The notes below the pieces were generated by a model. The model worked only from the letters and a program-made list of their open reading frames with translations, was not told where the DNA came from and did no database searches. A DNA stretch of 9,831 nt from Thermoplasmata archaeon (GTDB taxonomy: Archaea; Thermoplasmatota; Thermoplasmata; UBA10834). Shown here one piece after another: positions 6,943 to 9,831 of this stretch. A program made the translations under genes and the position numbers. The DNA lies in assembly GCA_013331315.1 (NCBI GenBank), contig DUGQ01000198.1, positions 1 through 9,831 on the forward strand, written 5' to 3'. Each line of letters starts with the position of its first letter. Position 1 is the stretch's first letter.

Positions 6943-6944
6943 CC

Positions 6945-7751
6945 GTGAACATCTGCGTCATCGGTTGCGGAGCCATAGGAACGACCATAGCCAGGGCGGT
7001 CGAGAGCTTGTCGGCCATAGAGACCGTCTACCTCACAGATCGCTCACAGGAGTGCGCAACCAGAATGCAGGAGAGGCTCACTAAGGTCAAGTATGTCCCG
7101 GACATAGTCCCGATACTCGGAGAAATCGGGCTGGTGGTGGAGGCAGCGAGCCAGGACGCCGCCAGGTACTATGTCCCCCTCGCCCTGTCAGCGGGAGTCG
7201 ATGTCCTGATAATGAGCGTGGGAGTGCTCCACGACGAGGAGTTTCAGAGAGACATCTTCCGCCTCGCCAAGAGGAAGGGAGGCAAACTGTATGTGCCGAG
7301 CGGCGCGGTCGGAGGCATAGACGCTCTCTCGGCGGCGAGGCTCGAGGACATCGACGAGGTGACGCTAACGACCACAAAACCACCCTCGGCGTTCGGAAAG
7401 AGCGACTATCTCGACTCGATAGGGGTAACGCCGGCAGAAATCCGGGTCAGGACTCAGCTGTTCGAAGGATCAGCGAGGGAAGCGGTTAAGCACTTCCCCC
7501 AGAACATCAACGTCGCCGCGACAATAGCTCTCGCGGGAGTCGGATTCGACAGGACCAGGATAAGGATAGTCTGCGACCCACAGGTCAAGACGAACGAGCA
7601 CCACATAAGAGCCCGCGGGAAGTTCGGAGAACTCGATGTCGTAACGAGGAACGTCCCGTCCCCGCGCAACCCGAAGACGAGCTACCTTGCGGCGCTGTCT
7701 GCAATCTCCGCGATAGAGAAGATCGTTGGCTCCCACTGGATAGGGGCCTAG
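6945..7751 (+). CDS. nadX: L-aspartate dehydrogenase
   Basis: 268 residues from a GTG start, matching the family length of about 235-270. It oxidises L-aspartate with NAD(P) to iminoaspartate, the first step of de novo NAD synthesis; NadA and NadC complete the route but are not in this window. The N-terminus is a Rossmann strand, NICVIGCGAIGTTIA, with GxGxxG at 7-12. Asp32 after the second strand favours NAD binding. The substrate domain shows PSGAVGGIDALSAA at 118-131, KHFPQNINVAATIALAG at 182-198 and DPQVKTNEHHI at 211-221. NVPSPRNPKTSYLAALS at 236-252 completes it. His219, in the N-x-H-x-I pattern, is the likely catalytic His. Upstream in-frame sequence back to 6792 has no family similarity and includes the promoter, so it is excluded. 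Confidence 0.95.
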   Translation: MNICVIGCGAIGTTIARAVESLSAIETVYLTDRSQECATRMQERLTKVKYVPDIVPILGEIGLVVEAASQDAARYYVPLALSAGVDVLIMSVGVLHDEEFQRDIFRLAKRKGGKLYVPSGAVGGIDALSAARLEDIDEVTLTTTKPPSAFGKSDYLDSIGVTPAEIRVRTQLFEGSAREAVKHFPQNINVAATIALAGVGFDRTRIRIVCDPQVKTNEHHIRARGKFGELDVVTRNVPSPRNPKTSYLAALSAISAIEKIVGSHWIGA

Positions 7752-7762
7752 CCAGCATCATT

Positions 7763-7770
7763 TCTTTATA
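7763..7770 (+). promoter_or_regulatory. TATA box of the M24 peptidase gene
   Basis: TCTTTATA lies 12 bases after the nadX stop and is centred about 33 bases before the GTG at 7801. A start 25-26 bases downstream would leave a leader of about 6-8 bases. A GGAG at 7787-7790 lies ten bases before the GTG but might be upstream of the transcription start, so its role is unclear. The box suggests that this gene is transcribed independently of nadX. Confidence 0.65.
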
Positions 7771-7800
7771 CGCCGAGTCTCATCCTGGAGCAGGGATACT

Positions 7801-8886
7801 GTGGCTACCAGAGAGAAATGGATATTCTCGTCTCTGAAGAAGGACGTCGACGCGATTGTTCTCATGAACGCCGTGGAGCCCAACCTCGATGGCAGCTTCT
7901 TCTACGCCACAGGGATTCCTAGCGGCCTCTTCGAGGGATGTCTGGCGGTCGTGAAACCATCAGGCGTCGAAGTCCTGACCTCCGAGCTTGAGGCACTGAG
8001 CGCAGAGGAGGCCGGAGTGAAGACCAACGTCTTCGAGAACGGAGATGGACGCGCGAAACTGATGAAGCGGAAGCTATCACGGTTCGGCAGGATAGGCATC
8101 AACTCAAAGGAACTGACGCTGGCCAATTTCAAAACGATAAAGAAGGCAGCCGGAAAGGCGAAGCTAATCGACGTATCCGACGACCTCTACCAGGCGAGGA
8201 TGATCAAGCAACCGGATGAGATCGCCCGCATCTCGAAGGCGTGCAGGATCGTCTCGGAAGTCTGCAGGTCCACCCCCGAATTCGTTGCCGGCGGGATGCT
8301 TGAGACAGAGGCGGCAGCCGAGCTGAACTACAGGATGATGAAGCTGGGAGCAACCGGCCCAGCATTCACGACGACCGTGGCTTTCGGGCCCAAGAGCGCG
8401 GAGCCGCACTACACACCTTCCAGACGGAAGCTCAGGAAAGGAGACTTCGCCTTGTTCGATTTCGGGGCCCTCTACGAGAGGTACGTCTCAGACCTGACAC
8501 GCACATTCGTCTGCGGCAAGGCGACCAGGCGTCAGAAGGAGATGCACGAGGTCGTGCTGAAGGCGCAGGAGGAGGCTCTTGACATGATAACGGATGGTGT
8601 ACACGGAGAGGACGTCGACTCGGCTGCGAGGACCTTGGTTGACGAAAGCAAGTTCAAGGACTTGTTCATACACAGCACAGGTCACGGGCTCGGCATTTCG
8701 GTACATGACCCGGGATCCATATCGTCCGCAAGGGACATGGTCCTCAGGGAGGGCATGGTCCTCACGGTTGAGCCGGGTGTCTACATCAAGGGATTCGGAG
8801 GGGTCAGAATAGAGGATGACGTCCTGGTGAAGAAGAACGGATGCAAGGTTCTTACCTCATGTCCGAAAGACCTCAGAACACTCTAG
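7801..8886 (+). CDS. M24 family metallopeptidase, Xaa-Pro dipeptidase/aminopeptidase type
   Basis: 361 residues from GTG. It is a cytosolic two-metal enzyme cleaving the bond before proline in dipeptides or short peptides. An N-terminal creatinase-like domain covers about 1-130; the pita-bread catalytic domain follows from about 138. All five metal ligands are present: Asp220 (LFDFG), Asp231 (SDLTRTF), His295 (HSTGHGLG), Glu324 (TVEPGVY) and Glu338 (VRIEDDV). Their spacing is the same as in Pyrococcus prolidase (209, 220, 284, 313, 327), with a constant offset of 11. His203 (EPHYTP) and His302 (VHDPG) fit the conserved substrate-side histidines. Sequence cannot decide between prolidase (PepQ) and aminopeptidase P activity. 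The gene converges on the membrane-protein gene, their stops sharing CTAG. Confidence 0.93.
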   Translation: MATREKWIFSSLKKDVDAIVLMNAVEPNLDGSFFYATGIPSGLFEGCLAVVKPSGVEVLTSELEALSAEEAGVKTNVFENGDGRAKLMKRKLSRFGRIGINSKELTLANFKTIKKAAGKAKLIDVSDDLYQARMIKQPDEIARISKACRIVSEVCRSTPEFVAGGMLETEAAAELNYRMMKLGATGPAFTTTVAFGPKSAEPHYTPSRRKLRKGDFALFDFGALYERYVSDLTRTFVCGKATRRQKEMHEVVLKAQEEALDMITDGVHGEDVDSAARTLVDESKFKDLFIHSTGHGLGISVHDPGSISSARDMVLREGMVLTVEPGVYIKGFGGVRIEDDVLVKKNGCKVLTSCPKDLRTL

Positions 8887-9266
8887 ACGATTGATGGGAG
8901 ATTCAAATCGAACAGCGCATCCGCCAGTTCGTCCATTAGGAATATCAGGGTCACACCCATGAGGGATATCACTATCGACGCGAGCCAGTCGTCGGTAACG
9001 GCCAACCCTTCGACCAACACATACCTCACGACGACGATCAGCACCACGAATGAAAGGAGCAACATCAGATCGGATAGTCCGCGCTCGCTCCCGATGTCGC
9101 TCACTGTGGAGACGACGAACACGAAGACAAGAGAAACCACAAGGAGACGAAGCACGTGCTCGGAGCTCGCGGACCAGTCCTGAGAGACGATTGCCGCGCT
9201 CGCATAGAAGACAGCGATCACGAGAATTATGGTCAGCACTAGAAGAAGGAGTTCGTAGCCGTCCAT
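8883..9266 (-). CDS. Small four-helix membrane protein of unknown function
   Basis: 127 residues from the ATG at 9266. I do not recognise a family. Four hydrophobic segments are clear at about 4-27 (YELLLLVLTIILVIAVFY), 37-56 (LRLLVVSLVFVFVV), 64-84 (LMLLLSFVVLIVVV) and 94-113 (WLASIVISLMGVTLIFLM). The loops are short and acidic, and the C-terminal helix ends with DELADALFDLN. There are no Cys, no His pairs and no transporter signature. The frame stays open to 9371, but that extra 35-residue segment is strongly charged, overlaps the upstream gene by 65 bases and looks like out-of-frame coding sequence. A weak AT-rich stretch (minus-strand GAGATAAG, 9290-9297) lies about 27 bases before the ATG and could be a promoter. 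Co-transcription with the upstream gene across the 40-base gap is also possible. Confidence 0.7.
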   Translation of the reverse strand: MDGYELLLLVLTIILVIAVFYASAAIVSQDWSASSEHVLRLLVVSLVFVFVVSTVSDIGSERGLSDLMLLLSFVVLIVVVRYVLVEGLAVTDDWLASIVISLMGVTLIFLMDELADALFDLNLPSIV

Positions 9267-9306
9267 GACAGACTGATTCCCTTCAGGGGTCTTATCTCTA
9301 TCTCTG

Positions 9307-9831
9307 TCAGTCTCGCGCCCTAGGAATCGCGAGTATCTCCCGGATCTCCATATTGAAGAACGAGTTCGCATGCGCAGGCCTTACGACACAAGCGGTGTCC
9401 GCACCTTCTCCCGTCCCGCCTATAGCGACGACCTCAATGTCACCGCACGGTATGGCCCCGCTGTCCGATGCCATGACCGTTATCTCGACGCACACCTTCA
9501 TCCCCTGACCGAAGAGCGACCTGAGAGCCTCAGATATCGCCTCGACCCTGGACGACCCGCCCAACTTCTTGGACAAGGACCGCTCAACGCCCGACAAGGC
9601 ATGGGAAGCACGGACCACCTTCGCTCCCGCCCGCACAAGAGACTCTTCGGTCTCAGGATCCATGTCCAGGACACCCTCGCCCGAGAAGCCCGCGTGGGAT
9701 GTGACCACCACGACTTTCGCCCCCGAGCGTTCGAGTCGAGCGACGGCCTTCATCCCCGTTTCGCCTGAGTTGCTTGCCACTACCACGTACTCGATGCCCG
9801 TACGTTTCAAGCATGCATCGACGGCGTCTAG
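9307..9831 (-). CDS. Pyruvate kinase C-terminal-like (alpha/beta domain) protein, 5' end cut by window edge
   Basis: 174 residues are visible. The frame is open to the right edge: upstream of the TTG at 9810 it reads [20 protein letters not shown], which continues the family's first helix and strand, so the real start lies outside the window. The protein resembles stand-alone versions of the pyruvate kinase C-terminal domain found in archaea (the COG1751-type family). [18 protein letters not shown] is the glycine-turn and helix, [14 protein letters not shown] the second strand-loop, and [19 protein letters not shown] the third. [16 protein letters not shown] and [22 protein letters not shown] complete the sheet. 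It lacks the catalytic barrel of pyruvate kinase, so it is not a glycolytic enzyme; its role is unknown and may be ligand sensing. Roughly 10-20 N-terminal residues are probably missing. The membrane-protein gene follows 40 bases later. Confidence 0.85.
   Translation of the reverse strand, partial: LDAVDACLKRTGIEYVVVASNSGETGMKAVARLERSGAKVVVVTSHAGFSGEGVLDMDPETEESLVRAGAKVVRASHALSGVERSLSKKLGGSSRVEAISEALRSLFGQGMKVCVEITVMASDSGAIPCGDIEVVAIGGTGEGADTACVVRPAHANSFFNMEIREILAIPRARD

Larger units (their letters stand above)
6823..6944. promoter_or_regulatory. Divergent tldD-nadX promoter region
   Basis: 122 bases between the divergent starts. The nadX side holds a strong TATA box and two dyads, listed separately. 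On the tldD side, minus-strand TATGTTTTT (6859-6867) lies about 41 bases before the ATG. If it is the TATA box, the transcript would start near 6837 and leave a leader of about 15 bases that includes GGTG at 6830-6833. This tldD promoter is a weaker match than the others here. Reading frames crossing the region do not extend either neighbour's known family homology. Confidence 0.55.

Noticed and set aside
6792..6944. 51-residue N-terminal extension of nadX
   Set aside because: It spans the TATA box and the palindrome, overlaps the tldD start, and precedes the Rossmann strand that begins the family.
9267..9371. 35-residue N-terminal extension of the membrane protein
   Set aside because: It would overlap the upstream gene, is rich in Arg and Asp, and the first hydrophobic helix starts right after the ATG at 9264-9266.
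9808..9810. TTG as the start of the pyruvate-kinase-C-like gene
   Set aside because: The frame continues open to the window edge and the upstream residues fit the family's first helix, so the true start is outside the window.
1..9831. Mobile element, defence system, CRISPR array, tRNA or rRNA
   Set aside because: No transposase, integrase, direct-repeat array, cloverleaf or rRNA-like block was seen on reading both strands, and nearly all bases are accounted for by housekeeping genes.

Overview
The window reads as a dense, high-GC stretch of chromosome from a euryarchaeote. Several features point to Archaea: TATA boxes of the TTTATA/TATTTAT type about 25 bases before start codons, starts that fit leaderless transcripts, an archease, a GHMP-family decarboxylase of the mevalonate pathway, an L-aspartate dehydrogenase of the archaeal NAD route, a small pyruvate-kinase-C-terminal-like protein, and heavy use of AGG and ATA codons. 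The gene set would suit a Thermoplasmatota-type genome, but that placement is inference. No database search was possible.

Layout. At the left edge is dnaJ, lacking only its first few codons, followed on the same strand by a leaderless gene for an RNase H-fold (RuvC/YqgF-like) protein of unknown role. That gene converges on a long leftward block, which in transcription order is tldD, tldE, nth (endonuclease III), archease and a mevalonate-pathway decarboxylase. tldD-tldE-nth is tightly coupled, with a TAG stop touching the next ATG and Shine-Dalgarno sequences lying inside the upstream gene. The archease-decarboxylase pair appears to have its own TATA box in the 32-base gap after nth. A 122-base divergent region separates tldD from nadX (aspartate dehydrogenase, rightward, GTG start). 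It holds a clear TATA box flanked by two short inverted repeats. nadX is followed by an M24 (Xaa-Pro) metallopeptidase gene with its own promoter. That gene converges on a leftward pair: a small four-helix membrane protein and a pyruvate-kinase-C-like protein cut by the right edge.

How the genes relate. The window is housekeeping rather than accessory: protein folding, DNA repair, peptide or RiPP processing, RNA ligation, isoprenoid lipid synthesis and NAD synthesis. I see no mobile element, tRNA, rRNA, CRISPR array or integrase. Coding density is very high, no gene-free stretch exceeds about 125 bases, and both convergent gene pairs share one CTAG as overlapping stop codons. I found no convincing new multi-gene system. 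The points most worth follow-up are the uncharacterised RNase H-fold protein, the undecided substrate of the mevalonate-pathway decarboxylase, and the paired dyads around the nadX promoter.
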